A stretch of 64,000 nucleotides of DNA from positions 434,001 to 498,000 of the forward strand of contig NZ_JALHRX010000002.1 in NCBI RefSeq assembly GCF_023952475.1. Direction: 5' to 3'. The notes beneath the pieces are model-generated. The model was given only the letters and a program-made list of their open reading frames with translations, did no database searches and was not told where the DNA came from. Below, one piece after another: positions 9,947 to 18,414 of the stretch; position 1 is the stretch's first letter, and every line of letters starts with the position of its first letter. This stretch comes from Cupriavidus sp. WGlv3 (GTDB lineage: Bacteria > Pseudomonadota > Gammaproteobacteria > Burkholderiales > Burkholderiaceae). Both the position numbers and the translations under genes were made by a program.

Positions 9947-11035
9947 ATGGGCTACTACTACGATGAGCGTGAAGCGCGCGACCAGCGCGAGCGCCGCCAG
10001 GCATGGGACGACGATGACTGGCAGCCGGAATCGGAACGCGACCGCTGGCAAGCGCAGCGCCGACGCCAGCAAATGACCCCGGGCCAGACCAGCTACGGCG
10101 GCCCTGCCCGCCCGGGCCGGGAATTCAACGAGCAGTACGGCGCCAGCCGCTACCCCGACTATCCTCGCGAGGGGCGCTACGGCAGCGACCTGCGCTATGG
10201 CCTGAACGGCGGCTACGGATGGGAACGTGCCGGCGAGTGGCGCGACCCGCAGGCCTGGGAGCGCGACGACGAATACGCGGAACAGCAATGGCGCCAGAGC
10301 ACCGAACGCGCCCGCGAGCCGCGCGAGCGTTATCAGTCGCGCGAGCGCTATGAGGGCCGCGGATCGTCCCGCGACGAGGGCCGCGAGCGCTACTTCAGCG
10401 ATCTGCGCAGCGACCGCCGCTACTGGACCGACCCGGACGACGAAGAGGAAGAACACCGCTACACGGTGCAAAGCCACAGTCCGGGCTACCGCCAGCACGC
10501 ACAGCGGCGTGGCTGGGAGACCGATGAAGACCGCGACGACGATCGCGACGACAACCGCGAGCACGGCATGCTCTACAACCTGGGCCGCCGTATCGGCGAA
10601 GTGGTGGGCGACTGGTTCGGCACGCCCGACGAGCGCGAACAGCGCGCCGGCCCGCGCGGCTACCAGCGCAGCGACGAGCGCATCCGCGACCAGATCTGCG
10701 AGCGGCTCAGCTACGCGCGCGGCGTCGACGTCAGCGATGTCAGCGTCGATGTCAACGAAGGCGTGGTCTCGCTGACCGGTACCGTGCGTGACCGCGGCCA
10801 GAAGTACTACATCGAGGACATGGCTGACGGCACCTACGGCGTCAAGGAAGTCAACAACGACATCCGCGTGCGCCGCGACAGCGAGCGCCACGGCGAGTCG
10901 TCCGGCGTTGCCCGCAGCGCGGGCAGCACAGGCAGCACCAGCAGCTCGGGCAGCTCGCCTGGCTCGGGCAGCGCTACCGCCACCACCGGCGGCAGCACCA
11001 CCAGCACCACGACGGGCAGCACCTGGCGCGCATAA
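9947..11035 (+). CDS. BON-domain protein with long Arg/Glu/Tyr-rich N-terminus
   Basis: A 362-residue protein. The first 220 residues are charged low-complexity sequence dominated by Arg, Glu, Asp, Tyr and Gly, probably disordered. Residues about 238-310 form one BON domain (YQRSDERIRDQICERLSY, then VSVDVNEGVVSLTGTVRD and VKEVNNDIRV), a lipid- or protein-binding module common in osmotic-stress proteins. The tail is Ser/Gly/Thr-rich. No signal peptide is seen. The start MGYYYDERE has a TCAGGA site. It is closely related in layout to the protein at 39714-40946. A strong terminator follows. Role is inferred as stress protection. Confidence 0.85.
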   Translation: MGYYYDEREARDQRERRQAWDDDDWQPESERDRWQAQRRRQQMTPGQTSYGGPARPGREFNEQYGASRYPDYPREGRYGSDLRYGLNGGYGWERAGEWRDPQAWERDDEYAEQQWRQSTERAREPRERYQSRERYEGRGSSRDEGRERYFSDLRSDRRYWTDPDDEEEEHRYTVQSHSPGYRQHAQRRGWETDEDRDDDRDDNREHGMLYNLGRRIGEVVGDWFGTPDEREQRAGPRGYQRSDERIRDQICERLSYARGVDVSDVSVDVNEGVVSLTGTVRDRGQKYYIEDMADGTYGVKEVNNDIRVRRDSERHGESSGVARSAGSTGSTSSSGSSPGSGSATATTGGSTTSTTTGSTWRA

Positions 11036-11044
11036 TGGCCAGCA

Positions 11045-11073
11045 GCCGGCGGAAATCTTCCGCCGGCTTTTTT
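11045..11073 (+). terminator. Rho-independent terminator after the BON gene
   Basis: A perfect 10-bp stem GCCGGCGGAA / TTCCGCCGGC with a 3-base ATC loop, directly followed by six T residues. It sits ten bases after the BON gene's stop codon. Confidence 0.92.
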
Positions 11074-11108
11074 GTGGATACCGCCACCGCCCACACCGCC
11101 CGCACCGC

Positions 11109-11921
11109 ATGTCCGCGTCCAGGCTGAAGATCGCAACCTTCAACATCAACGGCATCCGCAGCCGCGTGGGTGCGCTGTGCCACTGGCTCGCGCGCGAAGC
11201 GCCGGACATCGTCTGCCTGCAGGAACTGAAGACCGCCGACGAGAGCTTCCCGGCGCGCGAAATCCGCGACGCCGGCTATGGCGCGATCTGGCATGGGCAG
11301 AAGTCCTGGAACGGCGTCGCCATTCTGGCGCGCGGCGCGGAGCCGGTCGAAGTGCGGCGCGGACTGCCCGGCGATCCTGACGACAGCCACAGCCGCTACC
11401 TGGAGGCGGCGGTCTCCGGCATGCTGATCGGCTGCCTCTACCTGCCGAACGGCAATCCGCAGCCGGGACCGAAGTTCGACTACAAGCTGGCCTGGTTCGA
11501 ACGGCTGATCGCGCATGCGCAGGAATTGTTCGACAGCGGTCACCCGGTGGTGCTGGCCGGTGACTACAACGTGGTGCCGACCGACCAGGACATCTACAAC
11601 CCGCGCTCGTGGCGCAAGGATGCCCTGCTGCAGCCGGAAAGCCGCGAGGCCTATGCGCGCTTGCTGGCGCAGGGCTGGACCGATGCGCTGCGCCAGCACC
11701 ATCCCGATGCGCCCATCTATACCTTCTGGGATTACTTCCGCCGGCACTGGCAGACCAACTCCGGCCTGCGCATCGACCACCTGCTGCTGAGCGCCGAGCT
11801 GGCGCCGCGGCTGCGCGACGCCGGCGTCGACCGCTGGGTGCGCGGCGAAGACCACCCCAGTGACCATGCGCCGGCGTGGGTGGTGCTGGGCCCGGCGGCG
11901 CGGCGCAAGCGCGCGGGCTAG
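11109..11921 (+). CDS. xthA: Exodeoxyribonuclease III (AP endonuclease)
   Basis: A 270-residue enzyme of the exonuclease III family, which cuts abasic sites and removes 3' blocking groups in base-excision repair. The family signatures are all present: KIATFNINGIRSR at the start, the metal-binding Glu in CLQELK (about residue 40), AGDYNVVPTDQDIYNP in the middle, WTDALRQHHP, and the C-terminal RIDHLLLS and GEDHPSDHAPAWV with the catalytic Asp/His. Length is normal for the family. Its stop overlaps the stop of the convergent LysR gene by 4 bases. Paralogues (xth/exoA) exist in related genomes, so the exact symbol is approximate. Confidence 0.93.
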   Translation: MSASRLKIATFNINGIRSRVGALCHWLAREAPDIVCLQELKTADESFPAREIRDAGYGAIWHGQKSWNGVAILARGAEPVEVRRGLPGDPDDSHSRYLEAAVSGMLIGCLYLPNGNPQPGPKFDYKLAWFERLIAHAQELFDSGHPVVLAGDYNVVPTDQDIYNPRSWRKDALLQPESREAYARLLAQGWTDALRQHHPDAPIYTFWDYFRRHWQTNSGLRIDHLLLSAELAPRLRDAGVDRWVRGEDHPSDHAPAWVVLGPAARRKRAG

Positions 11922-12835
11922 CCCGCGGCCTCCGCCACCAGCCTGTCGCGGATAAAGCCCAGAAAGGCGCGCACGCCCTCCGGCAGCGTGCGGCCCGCCA
12001 GCGTCTGCAGTTCGATCGCACGGCTGCGCATGCCGCGTTCGCGGATGGTCGCGGCATGCAGCTCGCCGCGGCGCAAGCGGTCGCCCACGGTCACGCTGCC
12101 CGAGATCGACAGGCCGCCGCCGTGCAGCACGAAGCTGGTCAGGGTCTCGAAGTGGTTGGTCACCAGCACCGGCTCGAACACCATGCCGCGCTCGCCGCAG
12201 GCCAGGTCGAACAGCTGGCGCACCGTGTTGTCGCCCTCGGGCAGCGCCAGCGGGTACGGCTGCATCTGCGCCAGCGTGACGCTGCGAAAGCGCGCCAGCG
12301 GATGGTCCGGACGCATGATGGCGATCACCGGCGCCGCCTGCCGGTGGGCGATGCGGATGCCCTGCTCGGCGGCGCGGCTGTAGGTGATGCCGATATCCGC
12401 GTCGCCATGCAGCACGATGCCGGTCACATCCGCCGGCGGCGCCACGCGCACGTGGAACTGCAGGCCCGGATAGCGCTGGCGGAACTCGACGATGATGCGC
12501 GGCAGGAACTCGATCGCAAAGCCGGCGGAACTGGCCACGCGCACCCTGCCGCGGCGCAGGCCCTGCAGCGCGGCGATCTCGGACACCACGCGGTCGGCTT
12601 CCAGCGCGCCGCGCAGTGCATGGGCGGCGAGCAGCTCGCCGGCGGCGCTGGCCACCATGCCGCGCGGGCGGCGGTCGAACAACGGCACGCCGAGCAGGGC
12701 CTCGAGCGCGGCGACCTGCCGGCTCACCGCCGACACGGTGACATTGAGCCGTTGCGCCGCCTCGGTCAGCGAGCCGCTGCGGACCACTTCCAGGAAATAG
12801 CGCAGCGAGGTGTCCTGCAGGCGATGCGACAACAT
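11918..12835 (-). CDS. LysR-family regulator next to amidase
   Basis: A 305-residue regulator with an N-terminal helix-turn-helix (LRYFLEVVRSGSLTEAAQRL, then SAVSRQVAALEALLGVPLF; residues about 6-65) and an effector-binding domain to about 295. The ATG at 12835 (MLSHRLQDTS) is the typical family start. An upstream extension would run into the promoter region shared with the divergent amidase gene at 12954. It probably regulates the amidase/Bug operon. It ends in a 4-base tail-to-tail overlap with the exonuclease III gene. Confidence 0.92.
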   Translation of the reverse strand: MLSHRLQDTSLRYFLEVVRSGSLTEAAQRLNVTVSAVSRQVAALEALLGVPLFDRRPRGMVASAAGELLAAHALRGALEADRVVSEIAALQGLRRGRVRVASSAGFAIEFLPRIIVEFRQRYPGLQFHVRVAPPADVTGIVLHGDADIGITYSRAAEQGIRIAHRQAAPVIAIMRPDHPLARFRSVTLAQMQPYPLALPEGDNTVRQLFDLACGERGMVFEPVLVTNHFETLTSFVLHGGGLSISGSVTVGDRLRRGELHAATIRERGMRSRAIELQTLAGRTLPEGVRAFLGFIRDRLVAEAAG

Positions 12836-12953
12836 GGGGGGCGGGCTCCGGCCGGTTTGCGTTTTACGCAAGGATATTTGAAAAAAACGTCGATTGCGGG
12901 AAAGCACGGGTCGCCCGTATGCTTTTCCCACACATCACCGGAGACCTCGCGCC

Positions 12954-14420
12954 ATGGCGACTGCCCAGACCCCCGCTACCTCCACCAACCCGATCACCGA
13001 CCTCGATGCCGTCGCGCTGTCGCGCGCCATCCATGCGCGCGACGTCTCCTGCGTGGAAGTGCTCGATGCCTACCTCGGCCAGATCGACCGCCACAACCCG
13101 CGCGTCAACGCCATCGTCGCCGCGGTGGACCGCGACACGTTGCGCAGGCAGGCGCAAGGACTGGACGAGGAACTGGCGCGCGGCGCCAGCCGCGGCCCGC
13201 TGCACGGGTTCCCGCAGGCGCCCAAGGACATCAGCCCGGCCGCCGGCATGGTCACCACCAAGGGCTCGCCGATCTTCGCCGGCCAGGTCAGCGACGCCGA
13301 TGCCGTGATCTTCGAGCGCATGCGCGCCGGCGGCGCGCTCTTCATCGGACGCACCAATTCGCCGGAATTCGGCCTCGGCGGCCATACCTATAACCCGGTC
13401 TATGGCACCACCCGCAATGCCTTCGACCCCACCCGCTCCGCCGGCGGCAGCAGCGGCGGCGCCGCGGTGGCGGTGGCGCTGCACATGCTGCCGGTGGCCG
13501 ACGGCTCGGACATGATGGGGTCGCTGCGCACGCCTGCGGCGTTCAACCATGTGTACGGGCTGCGCACCTCGGTCGGCTGCGTGCCGCACGGCCCGGGCGA
13601 CGAAGTGTTCTTCCAGCAGTTCAGCGTGGCCGGGCCGATGGCGCGCAACGTGCCGGACCTGGCCCTGCTGCTGTCGGTGCAGGCCGGCTTCGATGCACGG
13701 CTGCCGCTGACGCGCCGCAACGAGGCGCCCGGCACCTTTGCGCTGCCGCCCGAACGCGACTGGACCGGCGTGCGCATCGGCTGGCTCGGCGACCTGGGCG
13801 GGCACCTGCCCACCGAAGCGGGCCTGCTCGACACCTGCGTGCAGGCGCTGGCGCACCTGCGTACGCTCGGCTGCACCATCGACGTGGCGCTGCCGGACTT
13901 TGACCTGGAACGCCTGTGGCGCGCCTGGATCGATCTGCGCAGCTTCTCGGTGGCCGGCGCCAACGCGGCGCTGTACCACGACCCCGCCAAGCGCGCGCTG
14001 CTCAAGCCCGAGGCGGTCTGGGAGATCGAGCGCGGCCTGGCGCTGCCCGGCACGCGCTTGTATGAGGCCATGGCCGAACGCAGCGCGTGGTACCAGGCGC
14101 TGCGCGCGCTGTTCGAGCGCTTCGACTACCTGGTGCTGCCGGCCGCGCAAGTGTTCCCGTTCGATGCCGGCTGGGACTGGCCGCATGCCATCGACGGCCG
14201 CGACATGGACACCTACCACCGCTGGATGCAGGCGGTGGTGCCGGCCACCATGGCCGGGCTGCCGGCGCTGGCCGCGCCCGCCGGCTTCGGCCCGCAGGGG
14301 CTGCCCGCCGGTATCCAGATCATCGGCCCGGCGCAGGCCGACGCCGCGGTGCTGCAACTGGGCCATGCCTACGACCAGGCCGGCGGCTTCTCGCGCGTGC
14401 GCAGCCCCTGGCTGGGCTGA
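12954..14420 (+). CDS. Amidase (amidase-signature family)
   Basis: A 488-residue hydrolase of the amidase-signature family. The Ser-cisSer-Lys triad can be placed: Lys91 in QAPKDISPAAG, the cis-Ser around 166 in the Gly/Ser-rich AGGSSGGAAVA, and the nucleophile around 190 in DMMGSLRTPAA. The fold and length match COG0154 amidases that hydrolyse carboxamides or aryl amides; the substrate is not deducible. The ATG at 12954 follows a GGAGACC site. The gene is divergent from a LysR regulator and is followed after 61 bases by a Bug-type binding protein, suggesting uptake and hydrolysis of an amide or carboxylate nutrient. Confidence 0.92.
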   Translation: MATAQTPATSTNPITDLDAVALSRAIHARDVSCVEVLDAYLGQIDRHNPRVNAIVAAVDRDTLRRQAQGLDEELARGASRGPLHGFPQAPKDISPAAGMVTTKGSPIFAGQVSDADAVIFERMRAGGALFIGRTNSPEFGLGGHTYNPVYGTTRNAFDPTRSAGGSSGGAAVAVALHMLPVADGSDMMGSLRTPAAFNHVYGLRTSVGCVPHGPGDEVFFQQFSVAGPMARNVPDLALLLSVQAGFDARLPLTRRNEAPGTFALPPERDWTGVRIGWLGDLGGHLPTEAGLLDTCVQALAHLRTLGCTIDVALPDFDLERLWRAWIDLRSFSVAGANAALYHDPAKRALLKPEAVWEIERGLALPGTRLYEAMAERSAWYQALRALFERFDYLVLPAAQVFPFDAGWDWPHAIDGRDMDTYHRWMQAVVPATMAGLPALAAPAGFGPQGLPAGIQIIGPAQADAAVLQLGHAYDQAGGFSRVRSPWLG

Positions 14421-14481
14421 GCCCCGCTGCCCATCGATTCCGCTTGCCTCCCATTCCCATAACTGCCGCTGGAGTGCCACG

Positions 14482-15465
14482 ATGACTGCATTGCCCCCGA
14501 AGCTGTTTCTCGCCTGCGCCACCGCCCTGGCGACGCTGTCCGCCGCGCCCGCCGCCCACGCGCAAACGTGGCCGGAGCGCCCGCTGCGGCTGGTGGTGCC
14601 GTTCGCTGCAGGCGGCGCCACCGACGTGCTCGGCCGCCTGCTGGCGGTCGGCCTCGGCGAAAGACTCGGCCAGCCGGTGGTGGTCGAGAACAAGCCCGGC
14701 GCCAGCACCGTGATCGGCGCCACCCAGGTGGCCAAGGCCGCGCCCGACGGCTACACGCTGCTGCTGGCGGCCAGCACCACGCTGACGCTGAACCCCGCGA
14801 TCCGCCAGCAGCTGGGGTACGACCCGATCAAGAGCTTCACCCCGCTCGGCCTGATCGCCGACATGAGCCTGGTGCTGGTGGCCAACCCCGACACGTCGAT
14901 CACGTCGCTCAAGGACCTGGTGACACAGGCCAAGGCCAACCCGGACAAGTTCTCCTATGGCTCGTTCGGCGCCGGCTCGTCGGTGCATTTCGGCGCGGAG
15001 ATGCTCAAGGCCGCCACCGGCATCCGCATGGTGCACGTGCCGTTCAACGGCAGTGCCCCCAGCCTGACCGCGCTCGCGGGCGGGCAGGTACCGGTCGCCG
15101 TCGATACCGTGGTGGCCACCCTGCCGCTGATCAAGGGCGGCAAGATCCGGCCGCTGGCGGTGCTGTCGCCGCAACGCCTGCCGGCCTTGCCGCAAGTGCC
15201 GACCGTCGCCGAAAGCGGCTATCCCGGCTTCCAGATGGGTACCTGGTTCGCGCTGATGGCACCCGCGGGCCTGCCCGCGCCGGTGCAGCAGAAGCTGGAA
15301 AAGGCGCTGGCCGACGTCGCCAACGCGCCGGCCACCAAGGCGCGCATGGTCGAGCTGGCGTTGACGCCGGCTTATGGCAATGGGGCGGCGGTGAAGGCGC
15401 GGGTGGAGAAGGAGCTGCCGGAGATGCGGGCGGTGGCGGCGCGGGCGGATATTCGCGCGGAGTAG
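14482..15465 (+). CDS. Bug/TctC-type periplasmic solute-binding protein
   Basis: A 327-residue periplasmic binding protein of the Bug family (tripartite tricarboxylate transporter receptor), strongly expanded in Burkholderiales. A cleavable signal peptide ends at AHA-QTW (about residue 27). Family signatures are clear: RPLRLVVPFAAGGATDVLGRLLA, VVENKPGAST, APDGYTLLLA and GYPGFQMGTWFALMAPAGLP. It lies 61 bases downstream of the amidase, with a GGAG site before the ATG, so both probably form one operon. No membrane TctA/TctB genes are adjacent, which is normal for orphan Bug proteins. Confidence 0.92.
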   Translation: MTALPPKLFLACATALATLSAAPAAHAQTWPERPLRLVVPFAAGGATDVLGRLLAVGLGERLGQPVVVENKPGASTVIGATQVAKAAPDGYTLLLAASTTLTLNPAIRQQLGYDPIKSFTPLGLIADMSLVLVANPDTSITSLKDLVTQAKANPDKFSYGSFGAGSSVHFGAEMLKAATGIRMVHVPFNGSAPSLTALAGGQVPVAVDTVVATLPLIKGGKIRPLAVLSPQRLPALPQVPTVAESGYPGFQMGTWFALMAPAGLPAPVQQKLEKALADVANAPATKARMVELALTPAYGNGAAVKARVEKELPEMRAVAARADIRAE

Positions 15466-15481
15466 GCTCCTCCGCACGCCC

Positions 15482-16270
15482 TCAAGGCCGTACGTCCTCC
15501 ATATGCGCCGCGAAGCCCACGGCTTGCGGCGCCACTTCCTCGCGCAGCGTGAGTTGCGGGATCAGGTAGTCCCCGCCGTTCTGCCGTCGGAACGGAATCG
15601 GTGCGGTCGTCCCCAGCGCATCCAGCCGCTCGCCCAGCTCCTCGCGAATCCGCGCAAAGCGCGCCGCATCAACCTTGCCGGTCCGATACACCAGGTATGG
15701 CGGCAGCACGTCAAACCCAGGGTAGTACAGGATGCCGTGGTGGATCGGGAACAAGATGTCGTCGATCGGGCCATTGATGCCGCGCGTGCTGTAGTGCGAC
15801 TCCCAGCCGCCGGCGGTGACGATCAGCATCGCGCGCTTGCCGGCAAGCGTGCCTTCGCCATAGCGGTCGCCCCAGCGCTGGTCCGAGTGCTCGCCGACGC
15901 CGTAGGCAAAGCCATAGGCATAGACGCGCTCGACCCAGCCCTTCAGGATGGCCGGCATCGAGAACCACCACAACGGGAACTGCAGGATCACGGCGTCGGC
16001 CCAGCGCAGCTTGTCCTGCTCGCGCGCGATGTCATCGCTCTGCAGCCCGTTGTCGAAGGCATGCTTCGAATCCAGCGAGGGGTGGAACGGCGCGTCGGCC
16101 TTGGGAACCTTCGCATCCGAGGCATCTAGCTGCGGCTTCCATTGCATCGCATACAGGTCCGAGACCTGGACTTCGTGGCCGGCATCGCGCAAACGCTGCA
16201 CGGCAAAGTCGCGGATGGCACCGTTGAGCGAGCGCGGTTCGGGGTGGGCATAGACCAGCAGTACTTTCAT
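15482..16270 (-). CDS. NAD(P)H:quinone oxidoreductase, flavodoxin-like fold
   Basis: A 262-residue flavoprotein of the NQO1/MdaB family. The N-terminus MKVLLVYAHPEPRSLNGAIR is the FMN/FAD phosphate-binding loop after strand 1. ADAVILQFPLWWFSMPAILKGWVERV is the conserved family signature, and LIVTAGGWESHYSTRG follows. These enzymes reduce quinones by two electrons and protect against redox stress. A small hairpin lies in its leader. It is divergent from a LysR gene starting at 16358, which likely controls it. Start at 16270 is unambiguous because strand 1 begins at residue 2. Confidence 0.9.
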   Translation of the reverse strand: MKVLLVYAHPEPRSLNGAIRDFAVQRLRDAGHEVQVSDLYAMQWKPQLDASDAKVPKADAPFHPSLDSKHAFDNGLQSDDIAREQDKLRWADAVILQFPLWWFSMPAILKGWVERVYAYGFAYGVGEHSDQRWGDRYGEGTLAGKRAMLIVTAGGWESHYSTRGINGPIDDILFPIHHGILYYPGFDVLPPYLVYRTGKVDAARFARIREELGERLDALGTTAPIPFRRQNGGDYLIPQLTLREEVAPQAVGFAAHMEDVRP

Positions 16271-16276
16271 GTCGGT

Positions 16277-16300
16277 GGCTTCACAAGTGTTGGTGAAGCC
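16277..16300. promoter_or_regulatory. Hairpin in the quinone reductase leader
   Basis: GGCTTCAC and GTGAAGCC form a perfect 8-bp stem with an 8-base loop, immediately upstream of the quinone reductase start codon on the minus strand. It could affect translation or be half of an operator. Function is not known. Confidence 0.35.
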
Positions 16301-16331
16301 AGCATAGGCCGCGGTCCGGTATATTAGAAAT

Positions 16332-16346
16332 GAATATCCGATATTC
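16332..16346. promoter_or_regulatory. Candidate LysR operator, perfect palindrome
   Basis: GAATATC-C-GATATTC is a perfect 15-bp palindrome in an unusually A/T-rich patch between the divergent quinone reductase and LysR genes. It fits the symmetric recognition half of a LysR-type operator and lies 11 bases before the regulator's start, consistent with autorepression. Confidence 0.5.
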
Positions 16347-16357
16347 CAGGTATTGTC

Positions 16358-17263
16358 ATGAATAATTCCGCGGCCAGCCTCAGGCGGCTCGACCTGAACC
16401 TGCTGTTGACGCTCGACGTGCTGCTGTCCGAGCACAACGTGACCCGCGCGGCCGAGCGGCTGCATTTGTCGCAGCCCTCGGTCAGCGTCCACCTGGCCCG
16501 GCTGCGCGACCACTTCGGCGACCCGCTGCTGCTGCCCGGGCCGCGCGGCATGCGGCCCACCGCCAGGGCCGAAGCGCTGCGCGAGCCGTTGCGCGAAGCG
16601 CTGGCGGCACTGGCGCAGGCGGTTTCCGCCGACACCCCGTTCGATCCAGCCACGTCGGCCCATACCTGGCGCGTGGCCGCGACCGACTATGGCGAATCGA
16701 CCATCGTGCTGCCCGCGCTGCAGGGGCTGCGCAAGGCCGCGCCTGGCGCGCGGCTGGCCGTGGTCGAAATGGTGCCGACGCGCATCGCCCGGCAGGCCGA
16801 GCGCGCCGAACTGGACTTGGCCTTCCACACCACCGACGGCTCGCCGCCGGCGCTGCACCGGCGCGCGCTGTTCACCGAGCGTTATGTGCTGGCGGGCCGC
16901 GCCGGCCATCCGCGGCTGAAGCGGCGGCCCACGCTGGCGCAGTTTTGCGCGCTCGAGCATGTGATGGTGTCTCCGGACGGCGGCGGCTTCCACGGCGTCA
17001 CCGACGAGGCACTGGGCCGGGCCGGGATGCAGCGGCGGGTAGTGCTGTCGGTGCCGCACTTCCTGTTTGTCACGGCGGCACTGGCTAGCACCGACCTGGT
17101 GGCGATGCTGCCCGAGCGGCTGGTGCGCGGCGCTCCGGCACTGCGCGCGGTGGCACCGCCGGTCGAGGTGCCGGGCTACGAGATGTCGATGCTGTGGCCC
17201 GAGCGCGTGCACCGCGATCCGGCGCACCGCTGGCTGCGTGAACACATCGCCACATCGGTGTGA
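16358..17263 (+). CDS. LysR-family regulator divergent from quinone reductase
   Basis: A 301-residue regulator. The helix-turn-helix is at residues about 9-70 (RRLDLNLLLTLDVLLSEHNV, then AAERLHLSQPSVSVHLARLR), a wording typical of the NodD/LinR-like LysR subgroup that often controls oxidoreductases. The effector domain runs to the C-terminus. The start has the palindrome at 16332-16346 just upstream. The divergent quinone reductase is the likely target. The inducer is unknown; a quinone or electrophile is a reasonable inference. Confidence 0.9.
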   Translation: MNNSAASLRRLDLNLLLTLDVLLSEHNVTRAAERLHLSQPSVSVHLARLRDHFGDPLLLPGPRGMRPTARAEALREPLREALAALAQAVSADTPFDPATSAHTWRVAATDYGESTIVLPALQGLRKAAPGARLAVVEMVPTRIARQAERAELDLAFHTTDGSPPALHRRALFTERYVLAGRAGHPRLKRRPTLAQFCALEHVMVSPDGGGFHGVTDEALGRAGMQRRVVLSVPHFLFVTAALASTDLVAMLPERLVRGAPALRAVAPPVEVPGYEMSMLWPERVHRDPAHRWLREHIATSV

Positions 17264-17365
17264 GCGTCGCTGTTAGCACGCTTTGCATACAAAACTGGAA
17301 TACAATCAGCGCTTTCAACGTTGCGGCATGGCCAAGCCCTTGCCGTCCCAGTTTTGGAGGAGATC

Positions 17366-17752
17366 ATGACGTTTTCGGAAACCGGCCTGACGTCCCGCCA
17401 CGTGGCCGCGCTCGCGCCGATCGAGGACTACCTGCAGGGCCATATCACCGGCAAGGCCGAGTTCATGTACCAGGCCTTCGCCGCCGACGCGCGCATCGTC
17501 TCGTTCCGCGACGGCAAGCTGCATTCGCTGACGGTCGAGGAATTCGCCACGGCGCGCTGCCCCGGCCATCCGGCCGCGGATGAGGCGCAACGCAAGCGCT
17601 TCATCACGCAGTTCGACGTGGTCGGCAATGCCGGCGTGGCCAAGGTGGTGCTGGAATACCCGGGCGTGACCTTCACCGACTACATGACGCTGCTCGAAAT
17701 CGATGGCGTCTGGAAGATCGTCAACAAGACCTTCAGCGCCGCGGCCCGCTGA
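17366..17752 (+). CDS. NTF2-like/putative lumazine-binding protein
   Basis: A 128-residue single-domain protein with the cone-shaped NTF2/SnoaL-like fold, best matching the putative lumazine-binding family. Seen are the N-terminal helix (APIEDYLQGHITGKAEFMYQAF), ADARIVSFRDGKLHSLT, and a C-terminal MTLLEIDGVWKIVNKTF strand pair. Members are used as small catalytic or binding domains and have no common function. The ATG at 17366 has a GGAGGAG site. It is monocistronic between the LysR gene and the convergent RidA gene. Confidence 0.8.
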   Translation: MTFSETGLTSRHVAALAPIEDYLQGHITGKAEFMYQAFAADARIVSFRDGKLHSLTVEEFATARCPGHPAADEAQRKRFITQFDVVGNAGVAKVVLEYPGVTFTDYMTLLEIDGVWKIVNKTFSAAAR

Positions 17753-17783
17753 GTCCGGACTTCAATTCCCGAACTGCCGCGGC

Positions 17784-18281
17784 TCAGGCCGGCAACACCG
17801 CTGTCGCTTCGATCTCGAACAGCATGTTGTCCAGCGCCAGCCGCGGCACCGGGATCAGCGTGCAGGCCGGCGTCGGCCGCTCGCCCCACATCTCGCGCAG
17901 CGCCGCGCCGAAAGTGCGCAGGCGGTCGTGCGAATGGTCCACCACCAGCACCGTGAGCTTGGCCACGTCGCCGACGTCGGCACCGGCCGCCTGCAGCGCA
18001 ATGCGCAGGTTCTGCATGGCGCGCGCCACCTGGCGCGGAAAATCGAGCGGCAGGCAGCCCGCCGCATCCTCGCCGCCCTGCCCCGAGACATAGACGATGC
18101 GGACCGGGCCTTCGACCAGGGCCACGTGTGAATAGCCGTTGGGCCGCGGGTCGTACAGGCCGTCGGGATTGAGCAGGCTCAGCGAGTCATTGGGACGGGC
18201 GAAGGGCACGGCCGGCGTGACTGGCAATGCGGGCATGGCGGGCGAGCGCAGCGACGAGGGCGAGAACGGAAACATGGTCAT
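17784..18281 (-). CDS. RidA-family protein under a SoxR-type promoter
   Basis: A 165-residue member of the RidA/YjgF/UK114 family, whose type member hydrolyses reactive enamine/imine intermediates; many subfamilies have no known activity. The core has VYVSGQGGEDAAG, the helix RQVARAMQNLRIALQAAGADVGDVAKL, and PACTLIPVPRLALDNMLFEIEATAVL. The Arg that binds substrate carboxylate in canonical RidA (usually in an R-x-x-V-x-V motif) is not evident, so substrate may differ. The start at 18281 (or 18275) was preferred over an upstream frame to 18332 because that would overlap the promoter at 18318-18348. It is divergent from soxR. Confidence 0.85.
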   Translation of the reverse strand: MTMFPFSPSSLRSPAMPALPVTPAVPFARPNDSLSLLNPDGLYDPRPNGYSHVALVEGPVRIVYVSGQGGEDAAGCLPLDFPRQVARAMQNLRIALQAAGADVGDVAKLTVLVVDHSHDRLRTFGAALREMWGERPTPACTLIPVPRLALDNMLFEIEATAVLPA

Positions 18282-18317
18282 CGGCTTGTGGAAGGCATCC
18301 GGGACAGAGGAGCCGCC

Positions 18318-18348
18318 AGTATCAAACCTCAAGTTAGGTTAAGGTCAA
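18318..18348 (-). promoter_or_regulatory. SoxR box inside a 19-bp-spacer promoter
   Basis: Read on the minus strand: -35 TTGACC, a 19-base spacer, and -10 GATACT, ahead of the RidA gene. The long spacer is the hallmark of MerR-family activated promoters. Within the spacer (18327-18344) lies CCTCAAGTTAGGTTAAGG, a degenerate dyad resembling the enterobacterial SoxR site in which CCTCAAG and its mirror flank the centre. soxR itself is divergent. Confidence 0.72.
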
Positions 18349-18414
18349 GCGCGGCCATGGTGGTAGCATGGGCATTCCTGCGTTCCAACGTTGCAGCACT
18401 GCCCGCCCTTCGCC

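Noticed and set aside
17273..17313. Sigma-70 promoter with TTGCAT and TACAAT before the NTF2-like gene
   Set aside because: The two hexamers are only 12 bases apart, too close for a functional promoter.
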